A stretch of 64,000 nucleotides of DNA from Trebonia sp035571275 (GTDB lineage Bacteria > Actinomycetota > Actinomycetes > Streptosporangiales > Streptosporangiaceae), in contig DATMKQ010000065.1 in NCBI GenBank assembly GCA_035571275.1, positions 4,923-68,922 on the forward strand, written 5' to 3'. This document shows, one piece after another, positions 44,721 to 53,083 of this stretch (positions are counted from its first letter, which is position 1; each line of letters begins with the position of its first letter). The notes beneath the pieces are model-generated. The model did not search any database and was not told where the DNA came from. It saw nothing but the letters and a program-made list of their open reading frames with translations. The position numbers and the translations under genes are program-made.

Positions 44721-45578
44721 ATGCCCACAGCGGCCATCGGCGGTATCGCCACGCACTACGAGGTCACCGGGGACGGCCCGCCGCTGCTGATGTTCTCGCC
44801 GGGCGGGTTCAGCGCCACGCTGTCCAACTGGACGTCGCTGGGCATCTACGCGCGGCTGCGGCTGGTCGACCACCTGGCCAGGTCCTACACCTGCATCATG
44901 TTCGACCGGCGCGAATCCGGCGGCTCCGGCGGCCGGGTCGAGCGCATCACCTGGCCGGACTACGCCGCGCAGGGCAAGGGCCTGCTCGACCACCTCGGCA
45001 TCCCCCGCGCTCACCTGATGGGCGGCTGCGTGGGCTGCTCCGCGGTCGCGGTCTTCGCCGCGTCCTGGCCGGACGCCGCGGCTTCGATGGTCCTGTACTC
45101 ACCAGCCGGAGGTGCAAGGTACAGGATCACGCAGCAGAGCAGGTTCGCGCAGCACCTGTCCTATTATTCGGAACGAGGGGGGGCTGCCGTGGTCGACCTC
45201 GCCCAGACCTCCGGCCAGGTGTTCACCAAGGACCCGCGCCTCGGCCCCTGGGCCAGCGTCATCCGTGCGGATCCGGCGTTCGCGGACAGGTACCGGCACC
45301 AGGACCCGGCCGGGTACCAGACGATCGTGGCGGGGATGGCGCGGCTGCTGTTCGACCGGGACACGGTGCCTGGCCCCGAGCCCGAGGACCTGCTGCGACT
45401 CCAGATTCCCGCGCTGATCGTGCCGGGCCAGGACGCGTCGCACGCCACCTCGGCGGCGCGGTACCTGGAGGAATGCCTGCCGCGCGCGCAGTACTGGGAC
45501 GTGCCGGTGAGCGGCCAGACGGAACGGACCGCGCCCGCCCGGGTGCTCGAGTTCCTAGCCTCAGCCGAGAGTCAGTGA
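44721..45578 (+). CDS. alpha/beta-hydrolase with cysteine in the nucleophile elbow
   Basis: A 285-residue alpha/beta-hydrolase. The elbow GxNxG reads GGCVGC, so Cys103 takes the place of Ser. The catalytic acid is probably Asp in VPGQDASH, but the usual GH of the catalytic His near the C-terminus is SGQTERTAP, with Gln. A Cys nucleophile is known in dienelactone hydrolase, which is a different subfamily; a degenerate, non-hydrolytic role is also possible. It lies 7 bases after the PanB-like gene and converges with rpiB, overlapping its 3' end by 18 bases. Confidence 0.85.
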   Translation: MPTAAIGGIATHYEVTGDGPPLLMFSPGGFSATLSNWTSLGIYARLRLVDHLARSYTCIMFDRRESGGSGGRVERITWPDYAAQGKGLLDHLGIPRAHLMGGCVGCSAVAVFAASWPDAAASMVLYSPAGGARYRITQQSRFAQHLSYYSERGGAAVVDLAQTSGQVFTKDPRLGPWASVIRADPAFADRYRHQDPAGYQTIVAGMARLLFDRDTVPGPEPEDLLRLQIPALIVPGQDASHATSAARYLEECLPRAQYWDVPVSGQTERTAPARVLEFLASAESQ

Positions 45579-46019
45579 CTCGCCCCGCTCGAGCGCGGCG
45601 ATCTGGTCGAGGCGGTCCTGGTGACGGCCGCCCTTGAAGGGCGTGCTAAGCCACAGTTCTGCGATCAACTCGGCCAGCGCGGGCGCGACGATCTTCGCGC
45701 CTATGATGAGCACGTTGGCGTCGTTGTGCGCCCGCGCGATCTGCGTGGTGAACAGGTCGTGGCAGACTCCGGCCCGGACGCCCGCGACCTTGTTGCACGC
45801 CATCTGCTCACCCGAACCTGAGCCGCCGATCACGATGCCCCGGTCGACGGCGCCCGCGGCGACCAGCCGGCCGACGTCGGCGCACAGCGGCGGGTAGTCC
45901 ACGGTCGCGTCGCCGTTGGCGCCGCGGTCGTCTACCTCGTGGCCCCGGTCCGTGAGCCAGCCGATGAGCTGCTCCTTCATTGCAACGCCGTTGTGGTCGG
46001 CCGCGATGGCGATCCGCAC
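45561..46019 (-). CDS. rpiB: RpiB/LacAB-family sugar-phosphate isomerase
   Basis: A 152-residue isomerase of the ribose-5-phosphate isomerase B family (ribose-5-P to ribulose-5-P). Phosphate- and ring-opening residues are in ADHNGVAMK, and the GGSGSGEQMACNKVAGVRAGVC segment has Glu as base with no catalytic Cys, as in the mycobacterial enzyme. Its presence in a catabolic island suggests a pathway-specific sugar or hydroxyacid isomerisation rather than the housekeeping step, but that is inference. It follows the decarboxylase-like gene by 20 bases. Confidence 0.88.
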   Translation of the reverse strand: MRIAIAADHNGVAMKEQLIGWLTDRGHEVDDRGANGDATVDYPPLCADVGRLVAAGAVDRGIVIGGSGSGEQMACNKVAGVRAGVCHDLFTTQIARAHNDANVLIIGAKIVAPALAELIAELWLSTPFKGGRHQDRLDQIAALERGESLTLG

Positions 46020-46039
46020 GGTATGTCCTCCCGCGTTAT

Positions 46040-47017
46040 TCAGGCCGTCAGGCCGTGCGTGCCCTCGGCGAACAGGTCTTCTGCCGCGACCGGCCCGGCC
46101 AGGATCTTCTGGTCGACGGCGTACCGGATGAGCTGGTCGATCATCGCCCGGTTCGGTGCGATGCCGTAGGGCAGCGGGTCCCCGGCGGTGATCTCCATGA
46201 CCCTGGAATACATGCGGTCGCTCGGGTCCTGGTCTCCCTCTCCCTCTCCCTCTCCCTCTCCCGCTCCCTCTCGCTTGGCGGCGAGTTCGGCGACATAGCG
46301 CTTCTTCGCGTCCGCGTAAGCGCCGAATAGGTCGGCGGCGAGGTCCGGGTGCTCGGCGAGCAGTTCGTCGCGGACAACGACCAGGTGGTTGATCGGGTAG
46401 AAGCCGCGGTCGCGCAGCGCGCGGTAGCCCGCCTCGGCCGCGTCCGGGATCAGCGGGACGACCCCCGGGTAATCCGCGGGGATGCCGATGCCCGCGGCCA
46501 GCTCACCGGACGCGACCATCTCCGGCACGTCCTCGCCGGGGCCGGCCGGCACGACGTTCGGCGGCGGCTGGTACTCGGCCACATGCTCGTCGCCGGACAG
46601 CACCCAGGGGACGCGGCCGAGGTCAACGCCGTACTCGTCGGCCAGGATGCCGCGCGCCCACACGCCGGTCGTGACCGTGTAGCCGCGGTTGACGCCGGCC
46701 CTGCGGCCCTCCAGGTCCTTCGGGACCAGGCCGTCCGCCTTAGCGCTGCGCAGGACCGCGCCGTGGTGGAAGCCGCGGACGCAGAACACCGGCAGGGCGG
46801 TGAACGGCTTGCCGTGCGCCTTCGCGACCAGGTAGGTGGTGAACGCCATCTCGCTGACGTCGAACTCGACAGTGCGCACCATCCGGCGGAACGCTTGGAT
46901 GAGTACAGGGACCTCCTCGAACCGGAGGCCGAAGTGGGCGGGCCGGACGGTGCCGTCCTTCAGCGCCCGGGTGGCGCCCGAGGTACGAGTCACGGTGCTG
47001 AGTGTGGTCTGACCCAT
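46040..47017 (-). CDS. 4,5-dihydroxyphthalate decarboxylase-like protein, first copy
   Basis: A protein of about 325 residues of the NMT1/SBP-fold group that includes 4,5-dihydroxyphthalate decarboxylase (Pht5). Landmarks are DGTVRPAHFGLRFEEV, EFDVSEMAFTTYLVA and RGFHHGAVLRS. It has no signal peptide, which fits a cytoplasmic enzyme rather than a binding protein. A GEGEGEGEGD repeat from a microsatellite interrupts a surface helix near residue 255. The start at 47017 is by homology; an ATG at 47035 is possible, and neither has a clear Shine-Dalgarno. It shares a divergent promoter with the alcohol dehydrogenase. Confidence 0.85.
   Translation of the reverse strand: MGQTTLSTVTRTSGATRALKDGTVRPAHFGLRFEEVPVLIQAFRRMVRTVEFDVSEMAFTTYLVAKAHGKPFTALPVFCVRGFHHGAVLRSAKADGLVPKDLEGRRAGVNRGYTVTTGVWARGILADEYGVDLGRVPWVLSGDEHVAEYQPPPNVVPAGPGEDVPEMVASGELAAGIGIPADYPGVVPLIPDAAEAGYRALRDRGFYPINHLVVVRDELLAEHPDLAADLFGAYADAKKRYVAELAAKREGAGEGEGEGEGDQDPSDRMYSRVMEITAGDPLPYGIAPNRAMIDQLIRYAVDQKILAGPVAAEDLFAEGTHGLTA
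46228..46268. repeat. 6-base microsatellite (CTCCCT) inside the decarboxylase-like gene
   Basis: About six CTCCCT units code a Gly-Glu run on the minus strand. The paralogue at 53084-54067 lacks this insert. Confidence 0.75.
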
Positions 47018-47041
47018 GAGCCAAAAGCTTAGCATGGTAAT

Positions 47042-47054
47042 CTGTCAGACCATA
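47042..47054. promoter_or_regulatory. FadR/GntR-type operator D, divergent decarboxylase/alcohol dehydrogenase promoter
   Basis: CTGTCAGACCATA, whose complement is TATGGTCTGACAG, 26 bases upstream of the alcohol dehydrogenase start. GTCAGACCA matches the GTC-n-GAC core common in FadR-subfamily operators. Confidence 0.6.
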
Positions 47055-47080
47055 AGACCTTTTACCGGGAAGGAGCGTCC

Positions 47081-48289
47081 ATGGCCGAACGCGTGCTGGC
47101 AGCGGTGAGGACCGGGCCGGGGCAGACCGAGCTGCGGGAGTTCCCGATGCCCGACATCCCGGACGACGGCGCTTTGCTCCGGGTAGAGGTCGCCGGGATC
47201 TGCGGCACCGACGTGAAGATGTACGCCAAGCCGCCGTTCGACGCGCCGGTCATCATGGGCCACGAGAACATCGGGGTCATCGCGCGGGCCGGTCGTGCGT
47301 TCACGCAGCGCCAGGGTGTGCGGGAAGGGGACCGGGTCTTCGTCGAGCACTACGTTGGCTGCTTCCGCTGCGGATGGTGCCGGATAGGGGAGTACCGGCA
47401 CTGCGAAGCCACGGACTGGCGGACCAATCCGGACGCGCGCCGCTACGGGTACACGTCGGCCGAGCACCCCTATCACCTCTGGGGCGGGTTCGCGCAGTAC
47501 ATGTACCTGCCGTGGAACGCCGTCCTGCACAAGGTGCCCGAGGGGGTCACCGCCGAGCTCGCCGGCATCTCGACGCCGCTGGCCAACGGCATCGAGTGGG
47601 CTCTGCTCGCCGCGGGTGTGGGCTACGACTCCACCGTGCTCATCCAGGGCCCGGGCCAGCAGGGCCTGGCCCAGACCGTGGCGTGCAAGCAGGCCGGCGC
47701 TTCGCTGATCATCGTCACCGGCACCACCAGGGACGCGGCACGCCTGGCCTTGGCGAAGAAGCTCGGCGCCGACCACGTGATCGACGTCCAGGCCGCGGAC
47801 ACGCTCGCCCAGATCATGCAGATCACCGGCGGCAAGGGCGTCGACGTCGTGCTCGACTGCACCTCCGGGGCGGGCGTCACGCCTGTCTTGCTCGGCATCG
47901 ACGCGCTCAAGCGACGGGAGGGCACGCTCCTCATCCAGGGCGAGCTGGCTTCATTCCCGGACTTCCCGGTAAAGAAGCTGACCGAGAAGGCGATCACGAT
48001 CAAGAGCGCCCGCGGCCACAGCTTCCGCGCCTGCGAACTAGCCCTGCGCCAGCTAGCCTCCGCGCGCTTCCCCCTCGAGGAACTGGCCACCCACTCTTTC
48101 TCCCTCGCCGAAGCCGACCACGCCATCCGCGCGGTAGCCGGCGAGGTAGAAAAGGACGTAGTCCACGTCTCCCTCCTCCCCTGGCTGGACCGCGCCGCGA
48201 CCGCCGTTCGCGCAACCCCTGAACGCTGTAACAGAAACAGTCGTAACGTCAGTAACAATTTCTCCACAAGATTGATACTTCCACTTTGA
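47081..48289 (+). CDS. zinc-dependent alcohol dehydrogenase (MDR family)
   Basis: A 402-residue enzyme. The catalytic-zinc region is AGICGTDVKMYAKPP and GHENIGVI, the structural-zinc Cys cluster region is VGCFRCGWCRIGEYRHC, and the Rossmann motif is GPGQQGLAQ. It probably oxidises a pathway alcohol. The last 30 residues (from about ATAVRATPERC) are Asn/Ser-rich and the DNA there is much richer in AT than the gene body, as if the frame runs on into intergenic sequence. GGAAGGAG lies upstream of the ATG. Confidence 0.9.
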   Translation: MAERVLAAVRTGPGQTELREFPMPDIPDDGALLRVEVAGICGTDVKMYAKPPFDAPVIMGHENIGVIARAGRAFTQRQGVREGDRVFVEHYVGCFRCGWCRIGEYRHCEATDWRTNPDARRYGYTSAEHPYHLWGGFAQYMYLPWNAVLHKVPEGVTAELAGISTPLANGIEWALLAAGVGYDSTVLIQGPGQQGLAQTVACKQAGASLIIVTGTTRDAARLALAKKLGADHVIDVQAADTLAQIMQITGGKGVDVVLDCTSGAGVTPVLLGIDALKRREGTLLIQGELASFPDFPVKKLTEKAITIKSARGHSFRACELALRQLASARFPLEELATHSFSLAEADHAIRAVAGEVEKDVVHVSLLPWLDRAATAVRATPERCNRNSRNVSNNFSTRLILPL

Positions 48290-48520
48290 TACCAGCGGCC
48301 GTTACTTAGCGAAAGGCGCGAAGGCAAATTCTCGGGCGCGGGCGTTCGCCGCGATAACAGCATTTTTTGGTAGTCACAAGTCTTCTTTCTGCTACACAAC
48401 CGCATCATGCTTAGCAGGGGTGCACTGTCGGAAGGCACCTCGGGCAAGGACGCCCGACGCAGAAAGGGAAACCACCATGTCACGATCCGCCATCCCGAGA
48501 CGAACACATGGGAGGGTTTG

Positions 48521-50260
48521 ATGTCATCGCGTCGTCATAGATTTGTGGTGCTCGCCGGTGGGGCTTCGTGCGCGGCCGCGCTGGCAGGACTAGTGATCGC
48601 GGGTGCACCGGGCGCCGCCACGCCGAAGCTCGGCGTGGCCATAGCCCCTCAGGCAGCCGTGAAATCGCAGTCGCTCGCAGGTCCGCGTCCGCCGATCGGC
48701 CGACCGAAGGCGTCGGGACTGAAGGCAGATCTCAAGCCCGCTGACATGCCCGCGGACGCGGCGTCACCGTGGACGCCGCTGGTGAACCCGCCGCCGTTCG
48801 GGACGCCAGGCACGATGCTGCTGGAGAGCGACGGGACGGTGCTCGTCCACAACGAGCCGGACAACAACACCACGGGCGGTACGACCGACTGGTGGAAGCT
48901 CACGCCGGATGCGAGTGGCAGCTACGCCGACGGGACGTGGACCCAGATCGCGTCGATGCCGGCCGGGTATACCCCCCTGTACTTCGCGTCGGCGATCCTG
49001 CCCGACGGGCGCATGATCGTCGAGGGTGGCGAATACATCGGGGAAAACGCGGTGTGGTCGGACGAGGGCGCGATCTACAACCCGGCGACCAACGCCTGGA
49101 CTTCCGTCGCGCCGCCACCTGGCTGGACGAGCATGGGGGACGCCGCGAGCGAAGTCCTGGCCAACGGCACTTTCATGCTCCAGCAGCCCTGCCAGAGCTG
49201 CCTCACTAACGCGGATTTCAGCATTCAGGACGCATTGCTCAACGCGAAGAACCTGACGTGGCAGATCGTCCAGGCGACCGGCAAGAACGACCCCAACGAC
49301 GAAGAGGGCTGGACCCTCTTGCCGAGCGGCCGGGTGCTGACGGTCGACACCTGGGCGCCGGGTAACACCCAGCTGTACAACCCGGCCACCAGGACCTGGT
49401 CGTTCGACGGCAACACGGCCGTGAACGGCAATCCCCTCAACCCGTGGCCGGTCGTCGAGATCGGGCCGCAGGTCGAGATGCCGGGCGGCAACGTGTTTGT
49501 CGTCGGGGCCGGCTCGAGCACGCAAGAGGCACCCACGCCGTGCACCACGGACGCGGACACGCAGACCGCGCTGTACCAGTACCAGGCCGGGACCCCGGGC
49601 ACGTGGACCGCGGGGCCGGAGATCCCGCCGATCGGCGGCCAGGAAATGGATAGCACCGACGGACCGGGATCGGTCCTGCCGGACGGAAACGTGCTGTTCG
49701 ACGCGAGCGCGTGCGTGTACAACACGCCGACTCACTTCTTCGTCTACAACGCGAGCGCGAACACGATTGCCCAGATCCCGGACGTGCCCAACGCAGTCAA
49801 TGACACCTCGTATAACACGCGGATGCTGGCGCTGCCGAACGGCCAGATTCTGTTCAACGACGGCAGCAACCAGATGTTCGTCTACACGGCCGGCGGGACG
49901 CCGAACCCGGCGTGGGCGCCTTCCATCTCTTACCTGAGTTCCACGAGGCTGGCCTCCGGGGGTACCTACACCGTGGCGGGCACGCAGCTCGCCGGGTTGG
50001 ACCAGGGAGCCGCCTATGGTGATGACGTCCAGGACAGCACGAACTTCCCCCTGGTCCGGATCACCAACTCCGCTACCGGCGTGGTTACCTACGCCCGGAC
50101 CACAAACTGGAGCTCGGTGTCCATCGCTCCAGGCACCCCGTCCTCAACCCAGTTCACCCTGCCGCCAGGGACGCCCGCGGGCAAGAGCACGCTGGTCGTG
50201 GTCGCCAACGGCATCGCCTCAGCGCCTTCGACCGTGTTCGTCAACGGAGGCAACCACTAA
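48521..50260 (+). CDS. secreted galactose-oxidase/kelch-like beta-propeller protein
   Basis: A 579-residue protein with a signal segment (HRFVVLAGGASCAAALAGLVIAGAPGAA). Repeated blade motifs (ILPDGRMIVEGGEY, SVLPDGNVLFDAS, MLALPNGQILFND) and a C-terminal early-set-like domain (FTLPPGTPAGKSTLVVVANG) fit the glyoxal/galactose oxidase layout. The copper ligands (Tyr-Cys crosslink, His pair) are not evident, so it may be a non-catalytic propeller. GGGAGG lies upstream of the start at 48521. It has its own promoter region and terminator and may be a passenger in the island. Confidence 0.85.
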   Translation: MSSRRHRFVVLAGGASCAAALAGLVIAGAPGAATPKLGVAIAPQAAVKSQSLAGPRPPIGRPKASGLKADLKPADMPADAASPWTPLVNPPPFGTPGTMLLESDGTVLVHNEPDNNTTGGTTDWWKLTPDASGSYADGTWTQIASMPAGYTPLYFASAILPDGRMIVEGGEYIGENAVWSDEGAIYNPATNAWTSVAPPPGWTSMGDAASEVLANGTFMLQQPCQSCLTNADFSIQDALLNAKNLTWQIVQATGKNDPNDEEGWTLLPSGRVLTVDTWAPGNTQLYNPATRTWSFDGNTAVNGNPLNPWPVVEIGPQVEMPGGNVFVVGAGSSTQEAPTPCTTDADTQTALYQYQAGTPGTWTAGPEIPPIGGQEMDSTDGPGSVLPDGNVLFDASACVYNTPTHFFVYNASANTIAQIPDVPNAVNDTSYNTRMLALPNGQILFNDGSNQMFVYTAGGTPNPAWAPSISYLSSTRLASGGTYTVAGTQLAGLDQGAAYGDDVQDSTNFPLVRITNSATGVVTYARTTNWSSVSIAPGTPSSTQFTLPPGTPAGKSTLVVVANGIASAPSTVFVNGGNH

Positions 50261-50272
50261 CTAACCGCTATC

Positions 50273-50306
50273 CCAGGCCCGTCCCGAGCATCCGGGGCGG
50301 GCCTGG
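50273..50306. terminator. strong bidirectional hairpin terminator
   Basis: A 14-base stem (CCAGGCCCGTCCCG / CGGGGCGGGCCTGG, one G-T wobble) with a 6-base loop between two convergent genes, the propeller gene (ending at 50260) and the second bicupin (ending at 50310). There is no U-tract, as usual for actinomycete terminators. Confidence 0.85.
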
Positions 50307-50309
50307 TGC

Positions 50310-51422
50310 TTAACGAGCCGTCGGCGGCAGGTCGGTCAGCTCTGCTTCGTAGATGGCGTCCATCGCCGGCGTCACCCCAGTCCTGGCCAGCTCGTCGCCA
50401 AAGATCTTCCGAATAGCCGGCCGCTCGTCCACGTAGTCGATCTGGTCGCCGCCAACGCGCCGGCTGATCCACGCCTTCGGCACCCCCTGCGCGTTCCTGA
50501 TCGACACGCCCTCGTGCTTGAACGCGAGGTACCGCGCCGGCGCGCCGCCGGAGTTGAAGTGCTGGTGAAACCACATGTTCGGCGGGATGATCAGCGATCC
50601 AGCCGACCATTCGTAGCGCCGCGGCTCCTCGCCGTCGGGCCACATGAGGGAGTACCCCGAGCCGGAAAGAACGATGACGTGCGCGCCGGGCCCGTGCCGG
50701 TGCCCCTTCTTGTAGGTGCCGACGGGAAACTCAGAGATGTGGCTGTTCATCGAGCCTTTGGCCATCGAGAACCGGATGTGGCCGCCGCCCGCGCCGCGTT
50801 CCTTCGCCGGGATCAGCGGCAAGGCGAGGGCGTCAGGCACGAAGTTCGTGTCAAGCAGCAGGCCCTTCACCTCAACCTTGGCGGCGAAGTAGTCGTGCTC
50901 GCCGTTGAACCGGTGCGCGAAGTCCCTGCTCGTGCCGAACACGAAGTCCACGTCGTCGTACAGGTTCAGCACGGGAGGCAGGTTCGTGGACGAGACGAAC
51001 TTGGCCGTCTCGAGGCCGGAAAGGTTGCTGTGCTGGTGCCAGGTGTTGAGCGGGATGGCGAACATGGACCCGGCCTGCCACTCGAACGTGACCTCTTTAC
51101 CCGCGTCGTTCCACACGCGCGTCGAGCCCCGGCCGTCGAGGATCAGGATCATCTCCTCGAACAGCTGCCGCTGCGGGGCGAGCGCGCCGCCGCGCGGGAT
51201 CTCGCAGACGTAGCAGTCATTCGAGGTCCGCGACGCGTCGTGGTTGATGAAGACGCCGCGGCCGCCGCGCCTGTCCCACGGCTTCAGTTCCAGGCTGCGC
51301 AGGTCACGGACGTAGTGCCCGCCGATGATGTCGAGCCCCTCGGCGGCCACCCAGCGGGTGTACGGGGTCTCCTTCTCGGTGGCGAACTTCTTAGCGAATC
51401 CTTCGTCGAGGACTGGCTCCAT
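50310..51422 (-). CDS. bicupin protein, second copy
   Basis: A 370-residue double-cupin protein. The first cupin has ALAPQRQLFEEMILILDGRGSTRVW near residue 85 and the second has KKGHRHGPGAHVIVLSGSGYSLMWPDGEEPRRYEW near residue 235. It is distinct from, but of the same type as, the bicupin at 40247-41308 (the SGSGYSL motif is shared). It is divergent from the EutA-like gene with a candidate operator in between. Confidence 0.85.
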   Translation of the reverse strand: MEPVLDEGFAKKFATEKETPYTRWVAAEGLDIIGGHYVRDLRSLELKPWDRRGGRGVFINHDASRTSNDCYVCEIPRGGALAPQRQLFEEMILILDGRGSTRVWNDAGKEVTFEWQAGSMFAIPLNTWHQHSNLSGLETAKFVSSTNLPPVLNLYDDVDFVFGTSRDFAHRFNGEHDYFAAKVEVKGLLLDTNFVPDALALPLIPAKERGAGGGHIRFSMAKGSMNSHISEFPVGTYKKGHRHGPGAHVIVLSGSGYSLMWPDGEEPRRYEWSAGSLIIPPNMWFHQHFNSGGAPARYLAFKHEGVSIRNAQGVPKAWISRRVGGDQIDYVDERPAIRKIFGDELARTGVTPAMDAIYEAELTDLPPTAR

Positions 51423-51486
51423 TGCACGCGCTCCCGTCGCTGTCCAAGCGCTGACGACTTGCTAACCTTAGCCCTCGCATGGGATA

Positions 51487-51500
51487 AATGTCTAATCATT
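51487..51500. promoter_or_regulatory. FadR/GntR-type operator E (weak), divergent bicupin/EutA-like promoter
   Basis: AATGTCTAATCATT resembles ATGGTCTRACC with one base missing. It lies 65 bases upstream of the bicupin start and 45 upstream of the EutA-like start. Confidence 0.4.
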
Positions 51501-51544
51501 ATTCCATCAGCTTTTCGAATCGCCGTGTCCGACGGAGGTGGGTG

Positions 51545-53074
51545 GTGGTCGTGCATGCTCACGAAGACGAGGACCACGAGGACGGGCTGACCGAGGCCGA
51601 CCGCAGGGACATGGTCGCGGCGATGCTCCAGCGGGAGACGCTGCGCCTGCTGACGGTCGGCATCGACATCGGCAGTTCCACGTCGCACCTGCTGTTCGCA
51701 CGGGTGCTGTTCCAGCGCCGCGGCAGCCGGGCGGCCCCCAGGTTCGTCCCGGTGGAGCGGACGATCGAATGGCGTTCGCCCATCATGCTGACGCCGTTCT
51801 TGCCGGACGGAACGATCGACGCCGGGCGGCTGTCCCGTTTCATCCGCCGGTGCTACGCCGAGGCGGGACTCAAACCCGATGACGTCGATACCGGAGCCGT
51901 CATCTTGACCGGCGAAGCCATCAAACGCAAAAACGCGAGCGCGATCAACGAGATCTTCGCCGGGGAGGCGGGCAAGTTCGTCTGCGCGAGCGCGGGGCAC
52001 CGCCTCGAGAGCACGCTGGCGGCGCACGGCTCCGGCGCGACCGCCCTCTCCCGCGCCCGCGCCGCGTGCGGCTTGCACGTCGACATCGGCGGCGGCACCA
52101 CGAAGCTCGCGCTGATCGATGACGGGGAAATCCTCAGCGTGGCGGCGTTCGCGGTCGGCGGCCGGCTGATCGCCCAGGACGGCGACGGGGCCTGGACCCG
52201 GGTAGACGAGGCCGCCGCGATGGTGGCCGCCGACCTCGGCCTGCGGACGTGCCCGGACCGGCTCGCTGACCCAGCCGTCCGCCGCCAGATCGCCGAGCGG
52301 CTCGCCGGCATCGTCGCGGACCAGATCGAAGGCCGCCCGCCCGACCGCCTCGGCCGCTCTTTGGATTTGACCGAACGGCTCTCGCGTACTGCGGAGCCCG
52401 ACTACGTGACTGTTTCCGGCGGCGTGGCCGAGTACCTGTTCGGTCACGAAACCGAAGGTCACGGCGACATAGCGCGGGATCTGGCGGCCGCGCTCGACAC
52501 CAGGCTCCGGGCCAGGATCTCACTTCCGGTTGTCGACCCCGGACAGCGCATCCGGGCGACGGTCATCGGCGCGTCGCAGTTCAGCGCCCAACTGAGTGGC
52601 AACACCATCCACCTCGGTGGCGAGGACGCGCTCCCGCTCAGGAACGTCCCGGTCGTCCGCCTCGGCCGGCCCCTTCCGCATGACGTCGACCCCGGCGAGG
52701 TCGCGGCGGCCTTCGGCCGCCGCGCCGCCCAGCAGGACGTGGACACGGCCGGGCCAGTAGCGCTGGCGTTCTCCTGGTCAGGTCCGGTCAGCTACCCGCG
52801 GCTGGCGGCGGTCGCGCGTGCGATCACCCGGGTAGCCGGCTCATCCGCCGCCGACGAAAGCGTGCTGATCCTCGTCGTGGACGCGGACATCGCGCAGTCG
52901 CTTGGCGCGATCCTCACCGAGGAGACCGGCCTGCGCAGGCGCCTGATCGTCTTGGACGGGGTGGAGCTGGCCGACTTCGACTTCATCGACGTGGGGGAGT
53001 ACCTGAACCCGCCGGGAGTGCTGCCCGTCCTGATCAAGTCGCTGCTGTTCGCATCCGATGTTTCCAGCCAATAA
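51545..53074 (+). CDS. EutA-like actin-fold reactivating ATPase (orphan)
   Basis: About 509 residues, matching ethanolamine ammonia-lyase reactivase EutA. Phosphate 1 is GIDIGSSTSHLLFARV, phosphate 2 is HVDIGGGTTKLALIDDG, and GAVILTGEA and TVSGGVAEYLFGHE are also characteristic. EutA restores adenosylcobalamin to ethanolamine ammonia-lyase, yet no eutB or eutC is present here. It could serve a different enzyme of the island. The GTG at 51545 is six bases after GGAGG; GTGs at 51542 and 51551 are alternatives, and a frame from 51488 would cross the divergent promoter. Confidence 0.88.
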   Translation: MVVHAHEDEDHEDGLTEADRRDMVAAMLQRETLRLLTVGIDIGSSTSHLLFARVLFQRRGSRAAPRFVPVERTIEWRSPIMLTPFLPDGTIDAGRLSRFIRRCYAEAGLKPDDVDTGAVILTGEAIKRKNASAINEIFAGEAGKFVCASAGHRLESTLAAHGSGATALSRARAACGLHVDIGGGTTKLALIDDGEILSVAAFAVGGRLIAQDGDGAWTRVDEAAAMVAADLGLRTCPDRLADPAVRRQIAERLAGIVADQIEGRPPDRLGRSLDLTERLSRTAEPDYVTVSGGVAEYLFGHETEGHGDIARDLAAALDTRLRARISLPVVDPGQRIRATVIGASQFSAQLSGNTIHLGGEDALPLRNVPVVRLGRPLPHDVDPGEVAAAFGRRAAQQDVDTAGPVALAFSWSGPVSYPRLAAVARAITRVAGSSAADESVLILVVDADIAQSLGAILTEETGLRRRLIVLDGVELADFDFIDVGEYLNPPGVLPVLIKSLLFASDVSSQ

Positions 53075-53083
53075 GGAGGGCGC

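Noticed and set aside
45561..47017. ABC binding protein role for the 46040-47017 gene
   Set aside because: The fold is binding-protein-like, but there is no signal peptide or lipobox and no permease next to it; the DGTVRP and related motifs fit the dihydroxyphthalate decarboxylase group better.
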